Assembly: GCA_044870185.1 (NCBI GenBank)
Contig: JBIOYL010000360.1
Coordinates: 1 to 25,427 of the forward strand
DNA from: JBIOYL01 sp044870185
GTDB taxonomy: Bacteria; Actinomycetota; CALGFH01
Direction: 5' to 3'
DNA length: 25,427 bases
Part shown: one piece after another, positions 7,170-15,588 of the stretch
Layout: each line of letters starts with the position of its first letter
Numbering within the stretch: the first letter of the stretch is position 1
Made by a program: the position numbers and the translations under genes
The notes under the pieces: model-generated
Told to the model about the DNA's origin: nothing
The model's database searches: none
What the model saw: the letters and a program-made list of their open reading frames with translations, nothing else

Positions 7170-7883
7170 ATGCGGATCGATCCGTCCGCCTTGGCGCACA
7201 GCGTGGGGCACCTGTATGACCCCGACGTCGAGCACGGCCTGGCGCGGGTGCTCCAGCAGGTGGTGACGGCGGCCAAGGTGCTGTTCGGCGCCGACGGGAC
7301 GGGGCTGATGCTCGCCGGCGCCGACGGCGCCCTGCGCTGGGCGAGCGCCTCCGACCAGCGGGCCCAGCTCGCCGAGGAAGCCCAGGAGCGGCTCGCCCAA
7401 GGGCCGAGCCTGGAGGCGTTCGTCAAGCGGTCGCCGACGGCGATCCGCGACGCGAGCCAGGAGACACGCTGGGGCGAGCTCGGCAGGGCGCTCGTGGTCG
7501 AGGGGATCCGCGCCACCCTCAGCGTGCCGGTCGAGCTCGACGGCGGTCCGGTCGGCACCCTCGACATCTTTGCCGCCTCCCGCCGCGACTGGGACGTGAG
7601 CGAGATCGGCGCGGTCCAGACCTACGCCGGGATCGTCGCCAGCCTGCTCGGGGCGGCGGCCGCCGCCCACGTCAAGGGCCGGCTCGCCGACCAGCTCCAG
7701 ACCGCCCTCGAGCACCGCACGCTGGTCGAGCAGGCCAAAGGCATGCTGATGGAACGCCACGGGATCGACGCGGCGAGCGCCTTCGAGCGGCTGCGGGCGA
7801 CCGCCCGCTCGTCCGAGCGCAGGGTGGCCGACGTCGCCCGCGACGTGCTCGACGGCAGGCCGCTGCCGCCCGCCGCCGGGTAG
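7170..7883 (+). CDS. GAF and ANTAR domain transcription antitermination regulator
   Basis: This cytoplasmic regulator of 237 residues has a sensory GAF domain (about residues 15-165) followed by an RNA-binding ANTAR domain (about 172-228). The GAF part includes ADGTGLMLAGADGALRW and TLSVPVELDGGPVGTLDIF. The ANTAR part has the characteristic ALEHRTLVEQAKGMLMERHG, then AFERLRATARSSERRVADVA. ANTAR proteins bind tandem hairpins in mRNA leaders to prevent termination; the GAF domain presumably senses a small molecule or redox state. A purine-rich AAGGGGAAG lies just before the ATG. The gene converges on the M16 peptidase gene, 49 nt away. Its targets cannot be told from the sequence; the oxidoreductase upstream is an obvious but unproven candidate. 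Confidence 0.92.
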   Translation: MRIDPSALAHSVGHLYDPDVEHGLARVLQQVVTAAKVLFGADGTGLMLAGADGALRWASASDQRAQLAEEAQERLAQGPSLEAFVKRSPTAIRDASQETRWGELGRALVVEGIRATLSVPVELDGGPVGTLDIFAASRRDWDVSEIGAVQTYAGIVASLLGAAAAAHVKGRLADQLQTALEHRTLVEQAKGMLMERHGIDAASAFERLRATARSSERRVADVARDVLDGRPLPPAAG

Positions 7884-7932
7884 GTGTCGCCAGGCACCGC
7901 GCGGCTGGGGCGGATCGCCGCCGGCGGCGGGC

Positions 7933-9204
7933 TCAGCGGATGTAGCGCGCGAAGCCGTCCGGGTCGAACGGGCCGATCAGCGCGAGCGCGTGCGGTCCGG
8001 TGCCGAGCACCTCCTTGACCACCGCCTGCACGTCGGTGTCGGTCACCGCGTCGACCCGGCGGATGATCTCGTCGATCGACAGGATCTCGCCGCTGGTCAG
8101 CTCCGACTTGCCGATCCGGGTCATGCGCCCGGCGCTGTCCTCGAGGCCGAGCACGAGCGACCCCTTGAGGTGGCCCTTGCCCAGGGCCAGCTCCTCCTCG
8201 GTCAGCCCGTCGGCGACCACCCGGTCGATCTCGTCACGGACGATCCCGAGCACGTCGTGGATGCGCTTGGGCGCCGCGCCCGCATAGATCGAGAACGTGC
8301 CCGTCTCCGAGTACTGGGCCGCGTAGGAGTAGATCGAGTAGACCAGGCCGCGGCGCTCGCGCACCTCCTGGAACAGCCGCGAGCTCATCCCGCCGCCGAA
8401 GGCGATGTTCAGCACGCCGAGCGCGAAGCGCCGAGGGTCGGAGCGGGACAGCCCCCGCGTGCCGACCACGACGTGGGCCTGCTCGGTGGGCTTGTAGCGC
8501 ACGGCCGTGCCGCCGACGAGCTTCGGCTCGGACCGCCCGGCGCGTGGGCCGTGCGCGCCGCCGTCGGCCAGGTCCCCGAAGGCGCCGGCCACCAGCTCGA
8601 CGACCTCGCGGTGCCGGCAGTTGCCGGCCGCGGCGACGACCAGCTTGCCGGGGACGTAGTGGCGCCGCCAGTAGCGCACGACGGCGGCGCGGCGCATCGC
8701 CTCGATCGAGGCGACGGTGCCGAGCACCGGCCGGCCGAGCGGATGCCCACCGAGCAGCGCCTCGGCGAACAGGTCGTGGACGACGTCGTCGGGCGCGTCG
8801 TTGTGCATCCCGATCTCCTCCAGGATCACCGTCCGCTCGGCCTCGACGTCGGCCTTGGCGATCCTGGAGTTGCGCACCATGTCGACCAGCACGTCGACGG
8901 CCAGGGGCAGGTCCCGGTCCAGGGTGCGGGCGTAGAAGCAGGTGTACTCCTTGGACGTGAACGCGTTTACCTCGCCGCCGACCGCGTCCATGGCCTTGGC
9001 GATGTCCTTGGCCGAGCGCCGGCGGGTGCCCTTGAACAGCAGGTGCTCCAGGTAGTGGGAGGCGCCGGCCAGGCGGTGGGTCTCGTCACGGGAGCCTACG
9101 CCCGCCCAGATCCCCAGCGACACCGAGCGCACGCCGGGCATGTGCTCGGTGAGCACGCGCAGGCCGCTGGGAAGCTCGCTGCGCTCGAAGGTCGGTGCCG
9201 CCAT
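7933..9204 (-). CDS. M16 family zinc metallopeptidase (mitochondrial-processing-peptidase-like)
   Basis: This is a cytoplasmic-type insulinase/pitrilysin family protease of 423 residues, like the actinobacterial PepR encoded after pnp. The inverted zinc motif HxxEH is HYLEH, with His50, Glu53 and His54. A downstream acidic stretch, ILEEIGMHNDAPDD, supplies the expected distal glutamate. The C-terminal half holds the second, non-catalytic M16 domain, with GGGMSSRLFQEVRERRGLVY. The start lies 10 nt after the pnp stop, so the two are cotranscribed. The physiological substrate of this group is not established. No signal peptide is visible. Confidence 0.95.
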   Translation of the reverse strand: MAAPTFERSELPSGLRVLTEHMPGVRSVSLGIWAGVGSRDETHRLAGASHYLEHLLFKGTRRRSAKDIAKAMDAVGGEVNAFTSKEYTCFYARTLDRDLPLAVDVLVDMVRNSRIAKADVEAERTVILEEIGMHNDAPDDVVHDLFAEALLGGHPLGRPVLGTVASIEAMRRAAVVRYWRRHYVPGKLVVAAAGNCRHREVVELVAGAFGDLADGGAHGPRAGRSEPKLVGGTAVRYKPTEQAHVVVGTRGLSRSDPRRFALGVLNIAFGGGMSSRLFQEVRERRGLVYSIYSYAAQYSETGTFSIYAGAAPKRIHDVLGIVRDEIDRVVADGLTEEELALGKGHLKGSLVLGLEDSAGRMTRIGKSELTSGEILSIDEIIRRVDAVTDTDVQAVVKEVLGTGPHALALIGPFDPDGFARYIR

Positions 9205-9214
9205 CGCCCGCGCC

Positions 9215-11443
9215 CTACGCTGTCTCGCCCGGCCCGGCGGGGGTGCCGCCGGCCTGCGCGCCTGAGCCGCCGCCCGCGGGCTTGCCGCCGTTCTCCAGGG
9301 CCAGCGCCAGCGAGATCCGGTTCTGGCGGTCGATGTCGGTCACCTCGACCAGGACCTTGTCGCCGACGTTGAACACGTCCTCCACCGCCCGCACGCGCTG
9401 GCCTCGCCTGCCCATCTTGGAGATGTGCAGCAGGCCGTCCTTGCCGGGGGTGAGCGAGATGAAGGCGCCGAACGGGGTCGTCTTGACCACCGTGCCTAGG
9501 TAGCGCTCGCCGACCTGCGGCATGACCGGGTTCATCTGCTCCCGGATCATCTTCAGCGCGGCGTCGAGCTGGTCGCCGTCGACCGCCCCGATGAACACCC
9601 GGCCGTCGTCCTCGATCGAGATGTCGGCACCCGAGGCGGCCTGGATCTCGTTGATGCGCTTGCCCTTCGGCCCGATCAGCTCGCCGATCTTGGCGACCGG
9701 GATCTGCTCGACGTACACGCGCGGCGCCAGCCGGCTGAGCTCTGGGCGTGGACGGGCGATGGCCGCCTCGATGACGTCCAGGACCACCAGCCGGGCGTCG
9801 CGGGCCTGGGTCAGGGCGCCGATCAGCACCTCGCTCGGGATGCCGCTGAGCTTGGTGTCGAGCTGCAGCGCGGTCACGAACTCGCGGGTCCCGGCGACCT
9901 TGAAGTCCATGTCGCCGTAGGCGTCCTCGGCGCCGAGGATGTCGGTGAGCGTGACGTACTCGCCGCCCTCGGCCACCAGGCCCATGGCGATGCCGCCGAC
10001 CGGGGCCTTGATGGGCACGCCGGCGTCCATCAGCGACAGGGTCGAGGCGCACACCGACGCCATCGAGGTCGACCCGTTGGAGCCGAGCACCTCGCTGACC
10101 AGCCGGAGCGCGTACGGGAACTCGTCCTTGTCCGGGATCACCGGCAGCAGCGCCCGCTCGGCCAGCGCCCCGTGGCCGATCTCGCGGCGCTTGGGGCCGC
10201 GCATGAAGCCGACCTCGCCGGTCGAGAACGGCGGGAAGTTGTAGTGGTGCATGTAGCGCTTGCGGTCCTCGGGGTCGAGGGTGTCCACGATCTGCTCCAT
10301 GCGAACCATGCCGAGCGTGGTCACGTTCAGCACCTGCGTGTCGCCCCGCTGGAACAGGCCCGAGCCGTGCGCCCGGGGCAGGATGCCGACCTCGGCTTCG
10401 AGCGGGCGGATGTCCCGCGGCCCGCGGCCGTCGATGCGCTTGCCCTCCTTGACCACACGCTCGCGCACGAGCTCCTTGACCAGCGCGGAGTAGGCGGCCG
10501 CGACCTCCCGCTCGCGGCCGGCGGCCTGCTCGCCGAGCTCGGCGGCCACGGCCTGCCTGGCCTGCGCCTTGAGCTCGTCGCTGCGGGCGTCACGCTGCTT
10601 CTTGTCGGCGATCGCGATGACCTCGCGGGCCGGCGTGGTGACCGCGGCGCGGACGGCGGCCGCGACGTCGTCGCCGTAGTCGGCGAACAGCGGGTAGTCC
10701 TTGGGTTCGGCGCCGGCCTGGCGGACCAGCTCGACCTGGAGCGCGCAGGCGGCCGCGACGTGGGGCTTGGCGAGCTCCAGGGCCAGCCCGAGGGCCTCCT
10801 CGGTCGGCTTGGGCGCCCCGGTCTCCTCCATCAGCCGGATCGCGTGCTCGGTCGCCTCGGCCTCGACCATGAGGATGTCGACCCCGCCGGCGTCGTTGCG
10901 CCGCCCGGCGACGACGATGTCGAAGGTGCACTCGGCAAGCTCCGCGTAGGTAGGGTTGACGATCCAGTCGGCGCCGCGGCGGCCCAGCCGCACCGCACCC
11001 ACCGCGCCGGAGAACGGGATGCCGGCGAGTTGCACGGCGGCCGAGGCGCCGTTGATCGCCGGGACGTCGAACGGGTTGTCCATGTCGGCCGACAGGATCG
11101 TGGCGATGATGTGGACCTCGTTGCGCAGGCCCCTGGGGAACGACGGGCGCAGCGGGCGGTCGACGAGCCGCGCGGTCAGGATGGCCGTCTCGGACGGGCG
11201 TCCTTCCCGCCGGAAGAAGCCGCCGGGGATCTTCCCGGCGGCGTACATGCGTTCCTCGACGTCCACCGTGAGCGGGAAGAAGTCGAGCTGTTCCTTGGGG
11301 GTCTTGCCGGCGGTGGCGGTGACCAGCACCTGGGTCTCGCCGATCCCGATGACCACGGCGCCGCCGGCCTGGCGGGCCAGCTTGCCGGTCTCCATGTAGA
11401 TGTCCTGGCCGCCGACCGGGCCTGAGATTCGATGCACTGGCAT
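9215..11443 (-). CDS. pnp: Polyribonucleotide nucleotidyltransferase (PNPase)
   Basis: PNPase degrades RNA 3' to 5' using phosphate and can also polymerise NDPs; the trimer acts in mRNA decay. The predicted length is 742 residues, normal for the family. Two RNase PH-like domains are present; the second includes LPRAHGSGLFQRGDTQVLN and the catalytic-region aspartates of YGDMDFKVAGT. A KH domain follows (KIGELIGPKGKRINEIQ) and then an S1 domain (GERYLGTVVKTTPFGAFISL), with a short Gly/Ala tail. The ATG at 11443 is chosen because MPVHRISGPVGGQD matches the usual N-terminus and AAGGAG lies 10 nt upstream. The frame stays open further upstream, but that part is the leader. Its two hairpins suggest post-transcriptional control. 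Confidence 0.98.
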   Translation of the reverse strand: MPVHRISGPVGGQDIYMETGKLARQAGGAVVIGIGETQVLVTATAGKTPKEQLDFFPLTVDVEERMYAAGKIPGGFFRREGRPSETAILTARLVDRPLRPSFPRGLRNEVHIIATILSADMDNPFDVPAINGASAAVQLAGIPFSGAVGAVRLGRRGADWIVNPTYAELAECTFDIVVAGRRNDAGGVDILMVEAEATEHAIRLMEETGAPKPTEEALGLALELAKPHVAAACALQVELVRQAGAEPKDYPLFADYGDDVAAAVRAAVTTPAREVIAIADKKQRDARSDELKAQARQAVAAELGEQAAGREREVAAAYSALVKELVRERVVKEGKRIDGRGPRDIRPLEAEVGILPRAHGSGLFQRGDTQVLNVTTLGMVRMEQIVDTLDPEDRKRYMHHYNFPPFSTGEVGFMRGPKRREIGHGALAERALLPVIPDKDEFPYALRLVSEVLGSNGSTSMASVCASTLSLMDAGVPIKAPVGGIAMGLVAEGGEYVTLTDILGAEDAYGDMDFKVAGTREFVTALQLDTKLSGIPSEVLIGALTQARDARLVVLDVIEAAIARPRPELSRLAPRVYVEQIPVAKIGELIGPKGKRINEIQAASGADISIEDDGRVFIGAVDGDQLDAALKMIREQMNPVMPQVGERYLGTVVKTTPFGAFISLTPGKDGLLHISKMGRRGQRVRAVEDVFNVGDKVLVEVTDIDRQNRISLALALENGGKPAGGGSGAQAGGTPAGPGETA

Positions 11444-11467
11444 GAAGTCCTTGCTCCTTCTTGCTGT

Positions 11468-11486
11468 CCGCCTCCGGGTGAGGCGG
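11468..11486 (-). promoter_or_regulatory. pnp-proximal leader hairpin
   Basis: A perfect 7-bp stem CCGCCTC/GAGGCGG encloses a 5-nt loop. It ends about 8 nt before the AAGGAG of pnp. Such placement suits a processing site or a structure affecting ribosome access. Confidence 0.55.
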
Positions 11487-11493
11487 GCTGTGT

Positions 11494-11520
11494 GCGCCCC
11501 GCACGCATGGTGCGTGGCGC
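11494..11520 (-). promoter_or_regulatory. Upstream pnp leader hairpin
   Basis: An 11-bp stem with one mismatch pairs 11494-11504 with 11510-11520 around a 5-nt loop, CATGC in the transcript. It sits 7 nt from the next hairpin. The tandem arrangement resembles the structured pnp leaders cleaved by RNase III in enterobacteria, but homology is not implied. Confidence 0.55.
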
Positions 11521-11801
11521 TCGGGTGCCGCCTGGCCCGGACCTTGGTGGCGTGCCGTGGCGGTGGCACAGGCGGCACGGTGGCCGCGGTGTGCATCGCT
11601 TGTGGCGGGAGCACGAGGCGGCACGTGGGCGGCGGCGCAGCGCGCCGGCGGCCCGGAGAGCCGGTCTCGCGGTTCGTGCCAGTTCTCAGTCGAAAGCCCT
11701 GGAGGTCGCCCCGACCCTCTGCCGGGCGCCGCGGACTTCCAGGTCTCACCACTGACAACTGACAGCGCGGCCGCCGCCGAGCTCCCATGGTGCCGATCAC
11801 C

Positions 11802-11821
11802 GGTGGGCCAGGGGCCTCACC
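11802..11821 (-). terminator. GC-rich hairpin downstream of rpsO
   Basis: In the transcript GGTGAGGCC and GGCCCACC pair around a 3-nt CCT loop, with one bulged A. It begins 44 nt after the rpsO stop. There is no U-tract, so it may be a partial terminator or a 3'-end stabiliser rather than a full intrinsic terminator. Confidence 0.4.
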
Positions 11822-11864
11822 ACCTTTGCCGGACGCCGCCCGCGCACTGGCTGGCCTTCGGCCT

Positions 11865-12131
11865 CTAGCGGCGCAGGCCGAGGCGCTCGATCAGCGCGCG
11901 GTACCTGGCGACGTCGTTGGTCTGGAGGTAGCGGAGCAGCCGGCGCCGGCGGCCGACCATCTGCAGTAGCCCGCGACGGGAGTGGTGGTCGTGCTTGTGC
12001 ACCTTGAGATGCTCGGTGAGCTGGTTGATCCGGGTGGTGAGGATGGCGACCTGGACCTCCGGGGAGCCGGTGTCGCCCTCCTTGGTCGCATACTCGGAGA
12101 TGATCCTTGATTTCTCGTCCTTGACCAGCAC
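11865..12131 (-). CDS. rpsO: 30S ribosomal protein S15
   Basis: S15 binds the central domain of 16S rRNA and nucleates platform assembly. At 88 residues it is essentially the standard length. The family signature is clear: GDTGSPEVQVAILTTRINQL, then LKVHKHDHHSRRGLLQMVGR and LLRYLQ. The GTG start at 12131 is preceded by GAGGAAGG. It sits between ribF and pnp, the classical order; in several bacteria rpsO and pnp form an operon with autoregulated S15 synthesis. Confidence 0.98.
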   Translation of the reverse strand: MLVKDEKSRIISEYATKEGDTGSPEVQVAILTTRINQLTEHLKVHKHDHHSRRGLLQMVGRRRRLLRYLQTNDVARYRALIERLGLRR

Positions 12132-12248
12132 GCTGCTGCCTTCCTCTGCTTGCTGCGGGGACTGGCCCGGGGGCCTCGTCGGCGCGGGCGCGCCGGGGTC
12201 CCGCGTCCCGGGCGGTCGCCGGGCGCACCGCGCCCAGCCACCCGCGCC

Positions 12249-12257
12249 AGGGTAGCA
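12249..12257 (-). promoter_or_regulatory. Candidate extended -10 promoter for rpsO
   Basis: On the minus strand TGCTACCCT fits the TGnTANNNT extended -10 pattern. It lies in the 157-nt ribF-rpsO gap, 118 nt before the rpsO GTG. No good -35 accompanies it. Confidence 0.3.
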
Positions 12258-12288
12258 CGGGCCGTCCCGTTCCCGCTGCTCGCGGTGG

Positions 12289-13308
12289 CTATCGCCGTCG
12301 GGACGGGGCGTCGAGCAGCGTCCGGGTCTGGCGGATGTCGTCGCGGATCTGGGCCATCAGCTCGTCGGCGCTCGCGTAGGTCTCCTCGCCGCGCAGGCGG
12401 TGCTCGAAGGCGACCTCCAGGTGCCGGCCGTACAGGTCGGCGTCCACGTCGAGCAGGTGGGTCTCGACGCGCAGCTCGGTGCCGCCGAACGTCGGGTTGG
12501 TGCCGACGCTGGTCACCGCCGGCAGCCACGGGCCGTCGTCGACGCGGACGTGGCCGGCGTAGATGCCGACGGCCGGGCGCTGGAGGCGCGGCGGCACGCC
12601 GACGTTGGCCGTCGCGACGCCGATCGCCCGGCCGCGGCCGTCGCCGTGCACCACCGGCCCCTCGACGGCGAACGGCCGCCCGAGCAGGCGGGCGGCCCGC
12701 TCGACCCGCCCGGCCGCCAGCTCCTGGCGGATCCGGCTGGCCGACACGGGCTCGCCGTCGTCGCGCAGGAGCTCGACGGCGACGACGTCGATGCCGCGGG
12801 GCCGGGCGAGCGCGTCGAGCAGGGCCACGTCGCCGGCCGCCTTGTGGCCGAAGCGGAAGTTGGCGCCGACCAGGACGGCGCGCGCCCGGGCGGTGCCGAA
12901 CAGCACCGAGGTGGCGAACTCCTCGGCGGAGCGGCGCGAGAACCCGGGCGTGAACTCGAGCACCAGGACGAAGTCCAGCCCCTGGCCGGCGAGCAGGGCC
13001 AGCCGGCGCTCGCGCGTGCACAGCAGCGGCGGGACGCTGTCGGGGCGCAGGACCTCCAGCGGATGGCGGTCGAACGTGATCGCGCCGGCGGCCAGGCCCC
13101 GCGCCCGCGCCTCGCCCACGACCCGCCCGAGCAGCGCCTGGTGCCCGCGGTGCACGCCGTCGAACATGCCGACGGTCACGACGCTGCCGCCCGACCGGGC
13201 AAGCACCCGGTCGAGCCCGGCCCGCTCGGCCGCGGCCCGGTCGGCGCTGGCCTGGCCGGCGGCAGCGCGCTCGGCCGCGGCCTGGTCGTCCCCGGCTGGC
13301 CCGGTCAT
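12289..13308 (-). CDS. ribF: Bifunctional riboflavin kinase/FAD synthetase
   Basis: RibF phosphorylates riboflavin to FMN and then adenylates FMN to FAD. The protein has 339 residues. The N-terminal adenylyltransferase domain has VTVGMFDGVHRGHQ, with the HxGH-type nucleotide motif, then VGANFRFGHKAAGD and VSASRIRQ. The C-terminal kinase domain includes GRGRAIGVATANV, VGIYAGHV and TSVGTNPTFGG. An Ala/Arg/Glu-rich N-terminal extension of about 40 residues contains two copies of a short RAAAERA-like repeat. The ATG at 13308 overlaps the truB stop as ATGA. The enzyme would supply FAD for flavoproteins such as the ThyX-like protein also encoded in this window. Confidence 0.96.
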   Translation of the reverse strand: MTGPAGDDQAAAERAAAGQASADRAAAERAGLDRVLARSGGSVVTVGMFDGVHRGHQALLGRVVGEARARGLAAGAITFDRHPLEVLRPDSVPPLLCTRERRLALLAGQGLDFVLVLEFTPGFSRRSAEEFATSVLFGTARARAVLVGANFRFGHKAAGDVALLDALARPRGIDVVAVELLRDDGEPVSASRIRQELAAGRVERAARLLGRPFAVEGPVVHGDGRGRAIGVATANVGVPPRLQRPAVGIYAGHVRVDDGPWLPAVTSVGTNPTFGGTELRVETHLLDVDADLYGRHLEVAFEHRLRGEETYASADELMAQIRDDIRQTRTLLDAPSRRR

Positions 13309-14192
13309 CCGAGCACCACCTTGGGGCGGGCACGGCCGTCCGCGTCCTGGATCACCGCCACGAGCCGGCCGTCGGGGGCGACCGCGGCCACCGGCCCCGG
13401 CCGGCCGGTCGCCTCGAGCGTCCTGCCCACCGCCAGGGCGGCCGCCTCGCCGGCCGACAGCGGCCGCACGCCCGCCTGCCCCATCGCCGCGGCCGGGTCG
13501 ATCACGGCCGCGGCGAGCTGGTCGCGCGGCAGGGCGGCCAGCTCGTCGAGGGTATGGGCCTGCGCCTGGGTGAACCGGCCGACCGCCGTGCGGCGCAGGG
13601 CGGCCAGGTGGGCGAGGCTGCCGAGCCGGCGGCCGAGGTCGGCGGCCAGCGAACGCACGTAGGTGCCGCCCGAGCAGGTCACGGCGACGGTCGCCAGCGG
13701 CCGCTCGCCAGGGGCGAAGGCGACCAGGTCGAGCGCGAGCACCGTGACGCGCCGCGGCGCCCGCTCGACCTGCTCGCCACGACGTGCCTTGGCGTATAGG
13801 CGCTCGCCGCCCACCCGGACGGCGGACACCATCGGCGGCACCTGCTCCTGGGTGCCGAGGAAGCCCGTCAGGGCCGCACGCAGCCGCCGCTCGTCGATGC
13901 CGGATGCGTCGGCCGTCGCCGTCACGGCGCCGTCGGCGTCCAGTGTGTCGGTCTCCGTTCCGAACGCGACCGTCGCGACGTAGCGCTTGGGCTCGAGCGG
14001 CAGGTAGGGCAGCAGCCGGGTCGCCCTGCCCAGCGCGACCACCAGCACCCCAGTGGCCGGCGGGTCGAGCGTGCCGCCGTGGCCGATCCGACGCTGGCCG
14101 GCCAGGCGCCGGATCCTGGCCACCACGTCGTGGGAGGTCATCCCGGCCGGCTTGTCGCACACGAGCACGCCGTCCACGCCAGCGCCCCGCAT
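13305..14192 (-). CDS. truB: tRNA pseudouridine(55) synthase
   Basis: TruB converts U55 in the T-loop of tRNAs to pseudouridine and also acts as a tRNA-folding chaperone. The length of 295 residues is normal. Family motifs are GVLVCDKPAGMTSHDVV at the N-terminus, RIGHGGTLDPPATGVLVV with catalytic Asp43, and TCSGGTYVRSLAADLG. The C-terminal domain is short, resembling the actinobacterial form. The HGGTLDPPATG stretch differs slightly from the common HTGTLDPLATG, but the aspartate is kept. The ATG shares one base with the stop of the DHH gene (TGATG), and the stop overlaps ribF. Confidence 0.97.
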   Translation of the reverse strand: MRGAGVDGVLVCDKPAGMTSHDVVARIRRLAGQRRIGHGGTLDPPATGVLVVALGRATRLLPYLPLEPKRYVATVAFGTETDTLDADGAVTATADASGIDERRLRAALTGFLGTQEQVPPMVSAVRVGGERLYAKARRGEQVERAPRRVTVLALDLVAFAPGERPLATVAVTCSGGTYVRSLAADLGRRLGSLAHLAALRRTAVGRFTQAQAHTLDELAALPRDQLAAAVIDPAAAMGQAGVRPLSAGEAAALAVGRTLEATGRPGPVAAVAPDGRLVAVIQDADGRARPKVVLG

Positions 14193-15196
14193 CAGCCGGC
14201 CGTGGCGGCGGCCAGCTCCGACCGCTGCCGCACGAGGGCGTCGACCAGGGCTGCCAGCGTCGCCTCGAGCGGCTCGGCCGACGTGTACCCGGCGGCGAAC
14301 TTGTGGCCGCCCCCACCGAGCGCCGTGGCGAGGCGGCCGACGTCGGTGCCGCCCTTGGACCGCAGCGACACCTTCCAGGCGCCGTCGGGCTGCTGCTTGC
14401 AGACCGCGGCCACGTCGCTGGCCGCGTCGGTGCGCACGAGGTCGATCAGGCCCTCGGTCTGGTCCATCTCGGCGCCGGTGGCGGCCAGGTCGGCGAGCGT
14501 GACCGACGTCCACACCAGCGACGCCTCGGGCACCTGGACGATCCGGCCCAGCGCCACCGCGACCAGGCGCAGGTAGGCGATGTCGTTGGTCTCGAACAGC
14601 GTCTTGGCCACCTCGTAGGGCCGCACGCCCGCCTCGAGCAGCTCGGCGGCCAGCAGGTGGGTGGCCGGCGTGGTGGCCTGGTACTGGAAGCGCCCGGTGT
14701 CGGTCACCAGCGCGGTGTACAGGCTGGTGGCGATGGCGGTGTCCAGCGGCAGCCCCAGGCGGCGCAGCAGCTCGCGGCACAGCACCGCGCTGGCCGGCGC
14801 GGCCGGGTCGACGAGGTTCACGTCGCCGAAGCGGGTGTTGGAGGCGTGATGGTCGACCACCACGGTCCGCCGGGCCGCCTCGAAGCAGCCGACGAGCGTG
14901 CCCAGCCGGTCGAGCGAGCCCGCGTCGAAGCACACGAACAGCTCTGGTGCGGACGGCACCTGGTCCGGCGGCGTCAGCCGGTCCAGGCCCTGCAGGAACC
15001 GGTACTGGGCGGGGACCACGAACGGCGCCGAGAAGCTGGCGTAGGTCCGTCCGCCGGCCTTGGCCAGGGCCAGGTGCAGGGCAAGGGCGGAGCCGAGGGC
15101 GTCCCCGTCCGGGTGCACGTGGCAGGAGATGACCGACACCTCGGCGTGCCGGATCGCCTCGACGGCCGCGGTCCAGTCCGCTTCGCCGATCGTCAT
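14192..15196 (-). CDS. nrnA: DHH/DHHA1 phosphoesterase (NrnA-type oligoribonuclease/pAp phosphatase)
   Basis: Members of this family degrade nanoRNA and often dephosphorylate pAp; cyclic dinucleotide products can also be substrates. The protein has 334 residues. The DHH domain carries ISCHVHPDGDALGSALAL, a metal-binding aspartate in CFDAGS, and VVVDHHASN. The C-terminal DHHA1 domain ends with GGGGHKFAAGY. Placement between rbfA and truB is the standard actinobacterial order. It overlaps rbfA as ATGA and truB by one base, so translation is likely coupled across the three. The exact substrate preference cannot be read from the sequence. Confidence 0.93.
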   Translation of the reverse strand: MTIGEADWTAAVEAIRHAEVSVISCHVHPDGDALGSALALHLALAKAGGRTYASFSAPFVVPAQYRFLQGLDRLTPPDQVPSAPELFVCFDAGSLDRLGTLVGCFEAARRTVVVDHHASNTRFGDVNLVDPAAPASAVLCRELLRRLGLPLDTAIATSLYTALVTDTGRFQYQATTPATHLLAAELLEAGVRPYEVAKTLFETNDIAYLRLVAVALGRIVQVPEASLVWTSVTLADLAATGAEMDQTEGLIDLVRTDAASDVAAVCKQQPDGAWKVSLRSKGGTDVGRLATALGGGGHKFAAGYTSAEPLEATLAALVDALVRQRSELAAATAG

Positions 15197-15585
15197 GGAT
15201 GCGGGCGCTCCTGGTCGGGGGCGGCCGGGCGGGCGGACGCCTGCACCTCGGCCAGGAGCTGGTCGATCCGCGCGCTGCGGTCCGGCAGGTCGTCGGGCAC
15301 GAACTCCAGCGTCGGCGCGTGGCGCAGCCGGACATGCCGGGCCACCCAGGTGCGTGCCTGGCCGACCACCTCGCCCAGGGCGGTGCGGGTCTCGGTGACC
15401 TCCGCGGGCGTGCCGAGCACGGTGTAGAAGACCTTCGCGTGCGCCAGGTCGGGCGTCACCCGCACATCGGTCACGGTCACGAAGCCGATGCGCGGGTCGG
15501 TCTGCTCGTGCTCGAGCCACTCGCCGAGCAGCCGCTTGATCGTCTCGGCCAGGCGTCGTGCGCGCGGGTAGCTTGGGCTCGCCAT
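15193..15585 (-). CDS. rbfA: 30S ribosome-binding factor A
   Basis: RbfA binds immature 30S subunits and assists late maturation near the 5' end of 16S rRNA, with a role in cold growth. The length of 130 residues is typical. The KH-like fold shows RRLAETIKRLLGEWLEHE, then DPRIGFVTVTDVRVTPDL and HAKVFYTVLG. The C-terminal tail is rich in proline and charged residues. A GGAGG inside the end of the upstream DUF503 gene lies 12-16 nt before the ATG. The gap to that gene's stop is 3 nt. Confidence 0.96.
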   Translation of the reverse strand: MASPSYPRARRLAETIKRLLGEWLEHEQTDPRIGFVTVTDVRVTPDLAHAKVFYTVLGTPAEVTETRTALGEVVGQARTWVARHVRLRHAPTLEFVPDDLPDRSARIDQLLAEVQASARPAAPDQERPHP

Positions 15586-15588
15586 CGG

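Larger units (their letters stand above)
11444..11864 (-). other. rpsO-pnp intergenic leader of 421 nt
   Basis: There is no gene here that I can support; the open frames in it have no recognisable content. Reading with transcription it holds a GGCC-GAA-GGCC mini-hairpin right after the rpsO stop, a second hairpin at 11802-11821, and two strong hairpins just before pnp at 11494-11520 and 11468-11486. I found no convincing promoter, so pnp may be expressed by readthrough from rpsO and by processing. Confidence 0.6.

Noticed and set aside
6553..7219. Continuation of the Mo-enzyme's first frame to a stop at 7219
   Set aside because: After 6552 that frame gives Ala/Pro/Arg-rich nonsense and runs into the GAF-ANTAR gene, whereas the other frame carries the conserved Mo-binding domain.
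11444..11800. N-terminal extension of PNPase by an upstream start at 11800
   Set aside because: The extension matches nothing, while the ATG at 11443 has a ribosome binding site and the family's normal N-terminus.
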